Below are positions 20,893-30,600 of a DNA stretch of 64,000 nt, one piece after another (the stretch's first letter is position 1; the number at the start of each line of letters is the position of its first letter). A model generated the notes under the pieces. It saw only the letters and a program-made list of their open reading frames with translations, was not told the DNA's origin and made no database searches. The stretch spans positions 34,161 through 98,160 of the forward strand of contig JACPQR010000110.1 of the NCBI GenBank assembly GCA_016190375.1, written 5' to 3'. Position numbers and translations under genes: made by a program. This DNA is from Deltaproteobacteria bacterium. Lineage in GTDB: Bacteria > Myxococcota_A > Polyangia > JACPQR01.

Positions 20893-22548
20893 ATGCTGCA
20901 GGCGGGAACACTCCTCGAGGACAAGTACCGGCTCGTCCAGCGCATCGGGCAGGGCGCGATGGGCTCCGTCTGGCGCGCCGAGCACGTCAAGCTCGGACGC
21001 GGGATCGCCATCAAGTTCGTGCTCGCCCAGCACGATGCCGAAGCGGTCGCGCGATTTCTGCGCGAGGCTCGCATCGCCGCTCGGATCCGGCATCGCCACG
21101 TGGTGTCGATCACCGACTTCGGCTCCACCGGCGATGGGCAACCCTACATCGTCATGGAGCTGCTGGACGGCGAGAGCCTCGACAAACGGCTGGCGCGGAC
21201 GCCGCGAATCCCCGTCCACGAGCTCTTCGAGTACGCGGCCGGTGCGCTGTCGGGGCTCGAGGCGGTGCACGCGGCCGGGATCATCCACCGCGACCTGAAG
21301 CCGGCGAACATCTTCCTCGTGCGCGAGGTGGACGGGATCGTCCCGAAGATCGTCGACTTCGGGACCTCGCGCGCCACGGCGCAGGCCGCGCCGATCGCCG
21401 GCACCGAGACCATCACCACGGCCGGCATGATCGTCGGCACTCCTTACTACATGTCGGAGGAGCAGGTCCGCGGCCGCAGGGACATCGACGCCCGAACGGA
21501 TCTCTACAGCCTCGGGGTGATCCTGTACGAGGCCCTCAGCGGGAAGGTCCCCTTCGACGCCGACACCATGCACGCCTTGGCCGTGGAGATCGCAACCGCG
21601 CAGCCTGCGCCGCTCGGGCATCTCCGTCCGGACCTGCCGGCCGAAGTCATCGCGGTCGTCGAGAAGGCCATGGCGAGGGACCGCAGCGCGCGGTACCAGA
21701 CGGCACGCGAGCTCCGCCGTGCGCTGCTTGCCACGATCGGAGTCTCTTCGTCCGAGACCATCCCCCAGACGGCAGTCCTGTCGCAGCCGTGCTTGCCGGC
21801 GATTCCGTCGCAGGCCTCGGCGGCGACCGAGATCTCGATGGCGCTGACCGGGCCGGTCTCCCCCCAGCCCACGATCGGCGATCACTACACGCTCGTGAGG
21901 CATTCCCGAGAACCACGGAGGCGATGGCCGGTCGCCGCGCTGGCCGTGGTCGTTCTCTTTGCGTGCGCAGGCGGAGGGCTCGCGCTCGCCCTGCGCGATA
22001 CTCGGGCCGCACCGCCAGATGTGGTCCGTCCGTTGCCCTCGCCGCCACCCTCTCTCGGTCCGTCGCTTCCGCCGCCATCCTCGCTCGGGCCCTCGCCTCC
22101 GCCTCCTGCCGCGCCCGTCGTGCGTGCGCGGGTGGCTTCACCCGTCGCGGCTCGTGCCGCGTCCGCGGAGGTGGCGCCGGTCGCGGCCCGTGCCGGCCTC
22201 GGTGCCCACGTCACGGTCCGTCTCCTCGACCTTCCGGACGGTGGACTCGTTCGAGTCGACGGGCAGGTCGTGAGCGGGCCCGAGCTGCGACTGCCGCGCG
22301 ATGGCCAGCTTCGCCGCATCGAGGTGAGCGCATCGGGTCGCGGTTCCTGGTCGACCGAGCACGGCTGCGGTGCCGACGGCGAATACCGCGTCGAGATCGC
22401 CTCGTCTGCCGATGCGCAGGCCGTGCGGTCGCCGGGACCTCCCACCGGCGCCCCGAGAGCGGCGCGCGACCCCGGCGCCGCCGAGCCGACCAGACGGCCG
22501 CGATCGGAGCCGGAGCCCGGGGCGCTGCTCGGCGATCCCGGCTTCTGA
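20893..22548 (+). CDS. Transmembrane Ser/Thr kinase (twin 1)
   Basis: The 551-residue protein has an N-terminal kinase domain (about 12-280): glycine loop GQGAMGSV at 19-26, Lys41, HRDLKPAN at 132-139, DFG at 155-157, YYMSEEQ and DARTDLYSLG. A membrane segment lies near 335-358. The extracytoplasmic part has a Pro-Ser stretch, a PEGA-like domain (VTVRLLDLPDGGLVRVDGQV) with an EHGCGADGEYR motif, and a basic tail ending GALLGDPGF. The paralogue at 24863 shares all of this. Start MLQAGTLLEDKYRL is the usual start for this subfamily. A Cys-rich lipoprotein gene follows on the same strand. Confidence 0.93.
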   Translation: MLQAGTLLEDKYRLVQRIGQGAMGSVWRAEHVKLGRGIAIKFVLAQHDAEAVARFLREARIAARIRHRHVVSITDFGSTGDGQPYIVMELLDGESLDKRLARTPRIPVHELFEYAAGALSGLEAVHAAGIIHRDLKPANIFLVREVDGIVPKIVDFGTSRATAQAAPIAGTETITTAGMIVGTPYYMSEEQVRGRRDIDARTDLYSLGVILYEALSGKVPFDADTMHALAVEIATAQPAPLGHLRPDLPAEVIAVVEKAMARDRSARYQTARELRRALLATIGVSSSETIPQTAVLSQPCLPAIPSQASAATEISMALTGPVSPQPTIGDHYTLVRHSREPRRRWPVAALAVVVLFACAGGGLALALRDTRAAPPDVVRPLPSPPPSLGPSLPPPSSLGPSPPPPAAPVVRARVASPVAARAASAEVAPVAARAGLGAHVTVRLLDLPDGGLVRVDGQVVSGPELRLPRDGQLRRIEVSASGRGSWSTEHGCGADGEYRVEIASSADAQAVRSPGPPTGAPRAARDPGAAEPTRRPRSEPEPGALLGDPGF

Positions 22549-22626
22549 CGGGTGGTCACTCGTCTCCCAGCGGCGTGTGGATCTCGAGGGTGCCACTCGA
22601 TGCGACCTTGCGATAGCATCACGGGC

Positions 22627-23958
22627 GTGAGCCGTCCGGTCTTGGCCGCCCTCGTTGCGACGCTCCTGGGCGGTTGCGCCGTCATCGACGCCATCTTCTC
22701 GAACCCCGCGGGTGGTGAAGGCGAGGGCGAGGGCGAGGGCGAGGGCGAGGGCGAGGGCGAGGGCGAGGGCGAGGGCGAGGGCGAGGGCGAGGGCGAGGGC
22801 GAGGGCGAGGGCGAGGGCGAGGGCTGCGAGAACGTCGAGTGCCGCCCGAACGAGCGGTGTGTCGATGGCGGCTGCGTGCCGACGGGGGACTGCGTCCCGG
22901 AGTGCGTCGACGGCGAGGTGTGCTCGGATGGCACCTGCGTCGACGAGCGCGTGGACGAGGACGACGACGAATACCCCGCGGGCTCCGACTGCGACGACCA
23001 CGACGACACCGTCTATCCCGGCGTTGAAAGGCCGTGCGAGACGGCGTGCGGCACCGGCACGGAGGTCTGCCAGGCCGGATCCTGGCAGCCGTGCAGCGCG
23101 CCCAGCGATTGCGCCTGCACCCCGGGAGCGGAGCGGCAGGAGAATTGCGGGAACTGTGGCCTGGCGACGCGTCTCTGCTCCGACAGCGGCCAGTGGGAGG
23201 CGGAGGTCGGCCCCTGCGTGGGAGAGGGCGAGTGCAACGCCGACTCGATCGGGACCGAGGACTGCCTCGAGTGCGGGCAGCGAGCGAGGACCTGCGGCGA
23301 GAACTGCACCTGGGGCGCGTGGGGCTCGTGCGAGACCGTCGAGGTGTGCACGCCGGACGAGCCCGACTCCCAGGGCTGCGGCAACTGTGGGACACAGTCC
23401 AGGACCTGCACGGACCAGTGCCTGTGGGGCTCATGGGGAGACTGCACCGCAGAGGGCGTTTGCGCCCCGAAGGCCGTTCAGGACGTGCCCTGCGGCAACT
23501 GCGGCACCGGTACGCGGCACGACGTGTGCGGGTCCACGTGCGCCTGGACCCAGGGCACCTGCCAGGGCGGGGGCGAATGCGCGCCCGACCAGACCGACAC
23601 CCGCGACTGCGCGGGCGACTGTCCTCCCGGCGAGGAGAGCCGGTCGTGTCAGGCCGACTGCCGGTGGGGCGGTTGGTCCGGCTGTCGCGTCGGCCCATGC
23701 AACTGCAACGACTCGTGCGAGTCGACCTACCAGGATCGCGGCACCGAGAGCTTCGGGAACTGCCCCGAGGATTGCTACTGCGACGGCGACGGGAGCTGCG
23801 ACCCCTGGAATCGCGGCGAGAGCAAGCAGAACTGCCCCGGCGACTGCGACTGTCCCAACCACGACTTGAAGGACTGCGAGAACCCGACGTGTTGCCAGAA
23901 CCCTGCCTTCTGCGTCGAAGGCGACCCCTGCTACCTGAGCGGCTGCGGCGCTTGCTGA
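22627..23958 (+). CDS. Cys-rich lipoprotein with Gly-Glu linker and TSP1-like repeats
   Basis: The 443-residue product starts VSRPVLAALVATLLGGC (lipobox Cys17); an in-frame ATG nine codons earlier is an alternative. An 18-unit (Glu-Gly) linker follows. The rest is Cys-rich: a short EGF-like stretch, a MopE-like segment (ECVDGEVCSDGTC, then DEYPAGSDCDDHDD), then about five repeats of ~35 residues of the type CGNCGTQSRTCTDQCLWGSW, resembling thrombospondin type 1 spacing (Cys, Arg-x-Cys, Trp-Gly-x-Trp). It is probably an outer-surface, disulfide-rich adhesive or structural protein. It sits between the twin kinase genes. Confidence 0.85.
   Translation: MSRPVLAALVATLLGGCAVIDAIFSNPAGGEGEGEGEGEGEGEGEGEGEGEGEGEGEGEGEGEGEGCENVECRPNERCVDGGCVPTGDCVPECVDGEVCSDGTCVDERVDEDDDEYPAGSDCDDHDDTVYPGVERPCETACGTGTEVCQAGSWQPCSAPSDCACTPGAERQENCGNCGLATRLCSDSGQWEAEVGPCVGEGECNADSIGTEDCLECGQRARTCGENCTWGAWGSCETVEVCTPDEPDSQGCGNCGTQSRTCTDQCLWGSWGDCTAEGVCAPKAVQDVPCGNCGTGTRHDVCGSTCAWTQGTCQGGGECAPDQTDTRDCAGDCPPGEESRSCQADCRWGGWSGCRVGPCNCNDSCESTYQDRGTESFGNCPEDCYCDGDGSCDPWNRGESKQNCPGDCDCPNHDLKDCENPTCCQNPAFCVEGDPCYLSGCGAC
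22717..22824. repeat. (GAGGGC)18 coding microsatellite
   Basis: Eighteen nearly perfect GAG-GGC hexamers encode the Glu-Gly linker of the Cys-rich lipoprotein. It is in frame, so slippage changes linker length only. A similar, more degenerate array is at 57857-57979. Confidence 0.95.
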
Positions 23959-23980
23959 GCGAGTCGCGCGGGATCGCTCA
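23956..23980. terminator. Bidirectional hairpin made from both stop codons
   Basis: TGAGCGA (23956-23962) pairs perfectly with TCGCTCA (23974-23980) across an 11-base loop. The outer three bases of each arm are the stop codons of the two convergent genes. It could end transcription from both sides; there is no U tract. Confidence 0.5.
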
Positions 23981-24796
23981 CCGGAAGACGCCGAGCGCGG
24001 CGAGGACGGCGCCACCGCCGTAGAGCGCGATCGGGACGAGGTCGAGGGCGTCGAACGTGCCGTTTCGAGCCGACGACGGCGCCAGGTCGACCGCCACGCC
24101 GCCGCCGACCAGGCCGGCGCCCGCGAGCACCAGCGGCCACGAGACACCGCCTTGCCCGACGGGCGCGGGCTCGTCGCGCCGGTCCGAGGCGGGCCCGGCA
24201 ACGAATCCGGGACGGCTCGTGCCGGCAGCGGGCGACGCGGGCAGCTCCGGCGCGGTCAGGCGCGCCTCGCCTCCCTCGGAGATCTCGACCTCGCGGGACC
24301 GCTCGGCCGCGCCGCGGCGGACCGTCACCACGTGAACACCCGGATCGACGGGCGTCGCGACACCGAACAGCGCCGCGGCGAGCGGGCGACCGTCGAGCAG
24401 CACCTCGGCGCCCGCGAGATCGGCCTCCACGTAGACCGTGAGCCGACCGATGCGGGGCCCGATGCTCGCGAGGAGCTGCTCGGCCGGTCGGCGCGCGGGG
24501 TCGCGCTCGGGCGCCTCGCGCGCGGCGAGCCGGAGCTGCTCCGACGCCTCGACGAGCTTGCCGATGTGCTCGAGCGCGACGGCGAGGTTGTAGCGGATCG
24601 CCGGCGAGGCGCGGAGCGACAGTGCCCTCCGGAACCGGTCTGCGGCCTCGGACCAGCTCTCCTCGCTCGCGAGGCGGCGGCCCTCCTCGAAGAGGACGCG
24701 CGCCGCGGCGGTGTCCTCCTCGCTGGGCTGGGCACCGGCGACCACCGGGAGCGCCGGCAGCACGGACGTCATGGTCAGGACGACGAGCACACGCAT
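23978..24796 (-). CDS. Exported TPR-PEGA protein
   Basis: The 272-residue product starts MRVLVVLTMTSVLPALPVVA with a signal peptide ending near AGAQP. TPR-type helices (AARVLFEEGRRLASEESWSE, RFRRALSLRASPAIRYNLAV, LEHIGKLVEASEQLRLAA) cover about 30-105, and a PEGA-like domain about 115-175 (LTVYVEADLAGAEVLLDGRP, PGVHVVTVRRG). Two hydrophobic segments at the C-terminus (SWPLVLAGAGLVGGGVAVDL and ALYGGGAVLAALGVF) suggest a membrane anchor. It has the same parts as the PEGA proteins in modules A and B and is divergent from kinase twin 2 (66 bp gap), so it is a likely envelope partner of that kinase. Confidence 0.85.
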   Translation of the reverse strand: MRVLVVLTMTSVLPALPVVAGAQPSEEDTAAARVLFEEGRRLASEESWSEAADRFRRALSLRASPAIRYNLAVALEHIGKLVEASEQLRLAAREAPERDPARRPAEQLLASIGPRIGRLTVYVEADLAGAEVLLDGRPLAAALFGVATPVDPGVHVVTVRRGAAERSREVEISEGGEARLTAPELPASPAAGTSRPGFVAGPASDRRDEPAPVGQGGVSWPLVLAGAGLVGGGVAVDLAPSSARNGTFDALDLVPIALYGGGAVLAALGVFR

Positions 24797-24862
24797 CGGG
24801 ACGAGCGTAGGTCGATGCCGCCGGGGCGATCAAGGCCGACCTTGATGTAGGATCGACGGCCC

Positions 24863-26455
24863 ATGGTGAGCGCCGGCACCGTCCTCGAGGGCAAGTACCG
24901 CCTCGTCGAGCCCATCGGGCAGGGCGGCATGGGCAGCGTCTGGCGGGCCGAGCACGTCAAGCTCGCTCTCGGCGTCGCGATCAAGTTCATCCACGCGATC
25001 GACGAGCCCGTTGCCGTCGCGCGCTTTCTCCGCGAGGCCCGCATCGCCGCCCAGGTGCGGCACCGCCACGTCGTGTCGATGACGGACTTCGGCTCGACTC
25101 CCGACGGAGCGCCCTATCTCGTGATGGAGCTCTTGGACGGCGAGAACCTCTCAGTCCGGATGGCGCGCGAGCCGCGGATGCCCGTCCTGCCGCTCTTCGA
25201 GCTCGTCGCCGGCGCGCTCTCGGGGCTGGAGGCGGTGCATGCCGCCGGGATCGTCCACCGGGACGTCAAGCCCGCGAACGTGTTCCTCGTCAGGGAGGTG
25301 GACGGCGTCGTCCCCAAGATCGTCGACTTCGGCACCTCGCGGGCCACCGCGGAAGCACGCGCGGCGTCCGAGACCATCACCGCCACCGGGATGCTCGTCG
25401 GCACGCCCTACTACATGTCCGAGGAGCAAGCTCGCGGCTGGAAGGACGTCGACGCTCGTACCGACCTGTACAGCATGGGGGTGATCCTCTACGAGGCGCT
25501 GACCGGCAGGGTGCCCTTCGACGCCGACACCTTGCACGAGCTGATGAGGCAGATCGTGACGGCGAAGCCCGTGCCGCTCTCGAAGCACCGTCCGGACCTG
25601 CCAGCCGAGGTCGTGGCCGTCGTCGAGAAGGCGATGGCGCGGGACCGCAAGGCGCGATACCAGACGGCGCGCGAGCTTCGACACGCCTTGCTCGTGGCGA
25701 TGGGGGTCGCGTCGTCCGACTGGATCCCGCCGACGTTGGTGCGCCAGACACCGGTCCAGCCTGCAATGGCGGCGCCGGAGATCTCGATGGCCGCCACCGC
25801 ACCGGTGGACCGGCTGTCATCGGCGCCGACCGTCGAATCGGACCGAGTCCTCGTCGACGCCTCCCGGGAGCCGCTATCCCGCCCGCGCTGGCCGGTCGTC
25901 GCCGCCGCCGTGGCCGTCGTGCTCGCGTGCGGAGGGGCGGGGCTCGCCCTGGCTCTGCGGGATCGCGGGCCAGCGCCGTCATCGATGGCCATGGCGCTGG
26001 CCCCACCGGTACCTTCGCCGGTGCGCCCGCCCGCGATTGCCACGCCGGCGCTGCCGCCGCTCGCGGCTGTCGCTCGGCCCGTGCCGAACCTGCCCGCGCC
26101 GGCGCCGGCGGAGCCGGCGGTGACCGTCCGCCTGCTGGGCCTTCCGGCCGACTGCGTCGTGCGCGTGGACGGCGAGGTGATGGCCGGACCCGATCTCCTG
26201 CTTCCTCGCGACGACCGCGTTCGCCGGATCGAGGTGAGCGCCCCTGGCCGGCGCGCCTGGTCGATAGAGCACGAGTGCGCCACCGACGGTGAGTATCGCA
26301 TCGAGCTCATCGAGCTCGCTCCACCGCCGCCCGATCCTCTCGCCACGCGCCAGCGAGTGACGTCGAAGCGGCCGGCGCTCGTGCCCGACGGCGGCCCGCG
26401 ACCGACGCATCGGCCGACGGTCCCGAGCAAGTTGCTCGGCGATCCCGGCTTCTAG
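24863..26455 (+). CDS. Transmembrane Ser/Thr kinase (twin 2)
   Basis: The 530-residue kinase is a close paralogue of the 20893 gene, with the same spacing of motifs: GQGGMGSV at 19-26, Lys41, HRDVKPAN at 132-139, DFG at 155-157, YYMSEEQ, DARTDLYSMG. A membrane segment near 345 (PVVAAAVAVVLACGGAGLAL) is followed by a Pro-Ala linker, a PEGA-like domain (VTVRLLGLPADCVVRVDGEV) with EHECATDGEYR, and the tail SKLLGDPGF. The last 44 bases of the gene region (26418-26461) are repeated at 27516-27559. It is divergent from the TPR-PEGA gene, with which it probably works. Confidence 0.93.
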   Translation: MVSAGTVLEGKYRLVEPIGQGGMGSVWRAEHVKLALGVAIKFIHAIDEPVAVARFLREARIAAQVRHRHVVSMTDFGSTPDGAPYLVMELLDGENLSVRMAREPRMPVLPLFELVAGALSGLEAVHAAGIVHRDVKPANVFLVREVDGVVPKIVDFGTSRATAEARAASETITATGMLVGTPYYMSEEQARGWKDVDARTDLYSMGVILYEALTGRVPFDADTLHELMRQIVTAKPVPLSKHRPDLPAEVVAVVEKAMARDRKARYQTARELRHALLVAMGVASSDWIPPTLVRQTPVQPAMAAPEISMAATAPVDRLSSAPTVESDRVLVDASREPLSRPRWPVVAAAVAVVLACGGAGLALALRDRGPAPSSMAMALAPPVPSPVRPPAIATPALPPLAAVARPVPNLPAPAPAEPAVTVRLLGLPADCVVRVDGEVMAGPDLLLPRDDRVRRIEVSAPGRRAWSIEHECATDGEYRIELIELAPPPPDPLATRQRVTSKRPALVPDGGPRPTHRPTVPSKLLGDPGF

Positions 26456-26461
26456 CGCGCC
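26418..26461. repeat. 44-bp direct repeat, copy 1 (kinase 3' end)
   Basis: This stretch covers the last codons of kinase twin 2 (VPSKLLGDPGF), its stop and six bases beyond. It is identical to 27516-27559; after one mismatch six more bases also match. Confidence 0.95.
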
Positions 26462-26494
26462 GGCAGCGGCTCGCGGGCGCCAGAACGCTCGCGG

Positions 26495-26692
26495 TCACGC
26501 GGCGAGAGGCATGCCGGACGTCAATTGCCCGGCAGTCTCCTCCTCGAGCAGCTTGAGTTGCGTCTGCTCGGTGAGGAAGACCGCTGCGGGTGCCCGCTCT
26601 TCGCCCGCCTCGCGCTCGAACGCGTCTCGATTCTCGCGAATCTGGTCGTTCAGGGGATCTAGCGTCAGCGCTGCTTCGAAGTGCGCCTTCAC
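26495..26692 (-). pseudogene. C-terminal shard of a TPR protein
   Basis: Read on the minus strand this gives VKAHFEAALTLDPLNDQIRE and NRDAFEREAGEERAPAAVFL, then a charged end TEQTQLKLLEEETAGQLTSG and a stop. The first part fits a tetratricopeptide helix pair (A-x2-HFE-x-AL-x-LDP). Upstream the frame loses coding character and no start with ribosome site is seen, so it is the tail of a lost gene. Confidence 0.6.
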
Positions 26693-26949
26693 GATTCCGC
26701 GTTTCGTGTGGGCCCACGGCTCCGGCCCGTTTGTCGCGGATCCGGTTGCCGATCGCTTGATGTTGCGGCCCGATCGTTCGACACACGGCACCGTTGAACC
26801 CCAGAGCAGGATGCCCCTCACACAATACCGAGGCGCCCTCGACGAGACCCGGAACGGCTGGAGCATGGAGGAGGACACGTGAACCCGCGAGGACACGTGA
26901 GCCCGCAAAGTGAGTCGTAACTGCGCGCTGAGGAGAGTATTTCGCGCCG

Positions 26950-27402
26950 AGAATGGGCTTCCTGCCGCGGCACGAATTCCCTCTCTGAGGCTTGCAGCCC
27001 GCATAAAACCTCGCGCTCGCACTCGAGAGGCTGGGGCGGACCGATGAAGCCAAGGAGGAGTACTGCGCGACCGTGAGAGAATACCCCCGCAGCGACGAGG
27101 CACTCATGGCGCGAGCGCTCTTCCTCGTGCAGGCGGACCCCGGCGCCGCAGAGAGGGACCTGGAGGAGCTCGTGAGCAGGGGCGCCGCGCTCGCCTACCC
27201 GTACTTCTTCCTTGCTCACCGCGCCCTGAAGAACCGCAGGTTCCAGGAATGTGTCGACCTCTGCGGTCAAGGGCTTCAATGGCCCGGTCATCGGAAGGTT
27301 CTGGCGAACATGATCGAGTGGATTGCAATCTCGCAGCTCTTCGAAGACACGAAGGGGGCTACCTCGGAGGAGGCGAGACCGTTGCTCGAGCCGACCATGG
27401 GA
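26950..27402 (+). pseudogene. Frameshifted TPR-protein fragment
   Basis: A coding-like frame gives NLALALERLGRTDEAKEEYC, then VREYPRSDEALMARALFLVQ and YFFLAHRALKNRRFQECVDL, clearly tetratricopeptide-type. It is cut on the left by TAA at 27004-27006. Removing one A from the AAAA run there joins it to an upstream frame reading SLRLAARINLALAL, so a +1 frameshift is likely. The right end reads through into the direct repeat without natural termination. An ATG at 27073 keeps an open frame to 27621, but that frame ends in repeat DNA and is unlikely to be an intact gene. Confidence 0.6.
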
Positions 27403-27515
27403 TGGCCGTCTTGGCCTCGCATCACACGGACGATCTTCGGCACGGCGTGTCCATCCTATCTGACCGGTCCTCGAGCGCAAGGCGCCGCGGAGTGTGTCGG
27501 CGACAATTCGCGCGG

Positions 27516-27559
27516 CGGTCCCGAGCAAGTTGCTCGGCGATCCCGGCTTCTAGCGCGCC
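27516..27559. repeat. 44-bp direct repeat, copy 2
   Basis: An exact copy of 26418-26461 that encodes the kinase tail VPSKLLGDPGF and stop, but is not attached to any kinase gene. It lies about 1.1 kb downstream of copy 1, directly before the indolepyruvate oxidoreductase genes. Between the copies lie only TPR-gene shards. Confidence 0.95.
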
Positions 27560-27611
27560 AGCAGCGCAAACGGACGAGAGGCGTGCTATCAGAGGAGGCG
27601 CGCCGCCGCCG

Positions 27612-30600
27612 ATGCGTCTAGAGCAAGCCCTCGCCGGACAGAGCCTGAGCCTGACGGGCAACGAGGCCATCGTGCGCGGAGCGCTCGAGGCCCGGCTGGA
27701 CGTGGCGACCGGGTATCCCGGGACGCCCGCGTCCGAGATCGGAGACCTCCTCTCCGAGGTCGCCGCGAGGAGCGACGGGCGGCTGAAGTTCGAGTACTCG
27801 ACGAACGAGAAGATCGCGCTCGAGGTGGCGTTCGGGGCGTCGCTCACGGGCGCCCGCGCGCTCGCGTCGATGAAGCACCTGGGGCTCGGCGCCGCGGGCG
27901 ATCCGCTCTCGACGATCCCGTACATCGGGCCCGTCGGCGGGCTCGTGATCGTCTCGGCGGGCGATCCCTCCTGCCACACGAGCCCCAACGAGCAGGACCA
28001 GCGGCACGTGGGCCTCATGCTCGGGATCCCGGTGCTCGATCCGGCCACTCCGGAAGACGCGCGCCGCATGACGCGGATCGCCTTCGAGCTCTCCGAGCGA
28101 GCCGAGCTGCCGGTGCTCCTCAGGACGACCACGAGGGTGAACCACACCCGCGCGGACGTGAGCGCCGAGGAGCCCGTGGCGCCGCGGCCGGCGCCGCGCT
28201 TCGTGCGCCACCCGGAGCGGTTCGTGCCCTTGCCCGCGAACGCCCGCGTGCTCCGTCGCAGCCTCGGACAGCGAATCGAACGGGCGAGGTCGTGGCTCGA
28301 GTCGAGCGGGCTCGGCGAGATCCGCAGGAACGGGAGGCGCGCCATCGTCGCGAACGGCGTGGCCTGGGCCTACGCCGCGGACCTCTTGCAGGAGGAGGGG
28401 CTCGAGGTCGGCCTGATCAAGCTCGCCTGGTCCTTCCCGCTCCCCGTCGAGACCCTCGTGCGCGAGCTGCGCGGCCTGGACGAGGTGCTCGTGCTCGAGG
28501 AGCTCACGCCCTTCTGCGAGGACGCGCTCCTCGGGATCACGAAGCACTTCGGCCTGGGCGTGCGGGTCCTCGGCAAGCACGGTGGGCGGCTGCCGGAGGA
28601 GTTCGAGTACACGCCGGACACGGTCGCCGAGGCCGTTCTCGGCTGGCTCGGATCGCCCTCGCGTCCCGCGGCAGCGCCGGTCGCCGCGGCCAGCGAGCCG
28701 CGCGTCGAGGTTCCGTCGCGGCCGCCCACGCTCTGTCCGGGCTGCCCGCATCGCGCGAGCTACTACGCGGTGCGCGCCGTCTTCGGTCAGGACGCGATCT
28801 GCTGGAACGACATCGGCTGCTACTCGCTGGGGTTCGGCGAGCCGCTCGACACGGCGGACGCGATCCTCGCGATGGGCTCGGGGATCTCCATGGCCGCGGG
28901 CGCCTCGCGAGTGACCGGCCAGCGGATGGTGGCCTTCATCGGCGACTCCACCTTCTTCCACTCGGGCACGCCCGCGGTGGTGAACGCCGTCCAGGCGCGC
29001 GACGACGTCGTGATCGTCGTCCTCGACAACGGCGTGACCGCCATGACGGGCTTCCAGCCGAACGCGGGCACGGCGCTCGGCCGGTCGCGCGAGGGCGCGC
29101 CCGTGGTGGACATCGCGGACGTGGCCCGCGCGCTCGGCGTCGAGAGCGTCGAGTCGGTCGATCCGTTCGACCTCGCCGCATCGGCGGCGGCACTCGCGAG
29201 GGCGCGGCGGGCGCGCGGGCCCGCCGTCGTCGTGATGAAGCACGCCTGCCCCGTCTTCGAGTCGAGGACGGCGCCAGGCTCGCTCCCGGCCGTGCGCTTC
29301 ACGATCGACCAGACGCGCTGCAAGCACTGCGGGCAAGAGGAGGAGAGCCTCTACTGCGGCCAGCCGATCGTCCGCGGCTACGAGCGCTTCATCTCGCTCC
29401 GTCGGGCGGGAGACAACCTGAGGCCTGTCCAGGTCGACGCTTGCACGCCGTGCAGCGCGGCGTGTCCCTTGAACCTCTGCGTCCAGGGCTACGTCGGCCT
29501 CACCGCCGCCGGCGCGTTCGACGACGCTCTCGGGACCGTGCGGCGGCGAAACGCGCTGCCGTCGGTCTGCGCTTACGTCTGCCAGAGGCCCTGCGAGGAC
29601 GTCTGTACGCGCGGCCCCCTCGGCGGCGCGGTCGCCATCAACGACATCAAGCGCTTCCTCGTCGAGCGCGCGGGCGCGGGGTCGCAACCGCCGCCGCCGC
29701 CTCTCGCCGAGAGAGCTCCCCACGTCGCCGTGGTCGGCGCCGGGCCCGCCGGGCTCACCGCCGCGCTGGACCTCAGGTCGGCCGGCTGCGCGGTCACGAT
29801 CTTCGAGGCAGCGGACCGCCCCGGGGGGCTACTGGCCCTCGCGATCCCCGAGCATCGGATGCCGCGTGCCGCGCTCGAGCGCGACATCGCGGGCGTGCTC
29901 GTGGACGGCGTGGAGCTCGTGGCGGGCAAGCGCCTGGGCGAGGACCTGACGCTCGCTTGGCTGCACGATTCGTTCGTCGCGATCCTCCTCGCGGTCGGCG
30001 CGTCGCGTCCCGTCCTGCTCGAGGTGCCGGGTGCCTCGACGCCCGGCGTGGAGCTCGCGATCGACTTCCTGCGCCGCGCCCGGCGCGAGGGCGAGCGGAT
30101 GACCGACCCAGCGACCGGGCAGCGGGTCTTGGTCCTCGGGGGAGGGAACACGGCGATCGACGCTGCGCGCGTGGCGATCCGGCAGCGCGCCGCCCGCGTG
30201 ACCGTGGCCAGCCTCGAGGCACGGAAGGCGATGCCAGCCGATCCGTGCGAGGTCGAGGAAGCGCTCGCCCAGGGTGTGGAGCTCATGGACGGCACGGTGC
30301 CGCTCCGCGTCGAGCCGGGCCCGCGAGTCGTGCTCGACGGCCCGGGATCCGTCGAGGTCGACCGGGTGCTGGTCGCCTTCGGACAGAAACCCGACCCCGA
30401 GCGGCTCGGCCTGCCCGCCGGCTTCTGCGCGGACGCCATGACTGGCAGGACGGACCTGCCAGCGGTGTGGGCTGCCGGAGACTTCGCCGGTGTGAGGCAG
30501 ACCGTCGTCGACGCGATGGCATCCGGACGGCGAGCCGCGTCGGCGATCGTGCAGGAGCTCTCCGGCCGCCTCGAGCGCCGGACGCCACCCACGCGGTTTC

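Noticed and set aside
22717..22824. CRISPR array
   Set aside because: The regular repeats are contiguous 6-bp units without spacers and lie in frame inside a gene. No spaced repeats were seen elsewhere in the window.
27073..27621. Intact 182-residue gene
   Set aside because: The first half is TPR-like but lacks its N-terminus because of a frameshift near 27004, and the second half reads through the 44-bp direct repeat without coding character.
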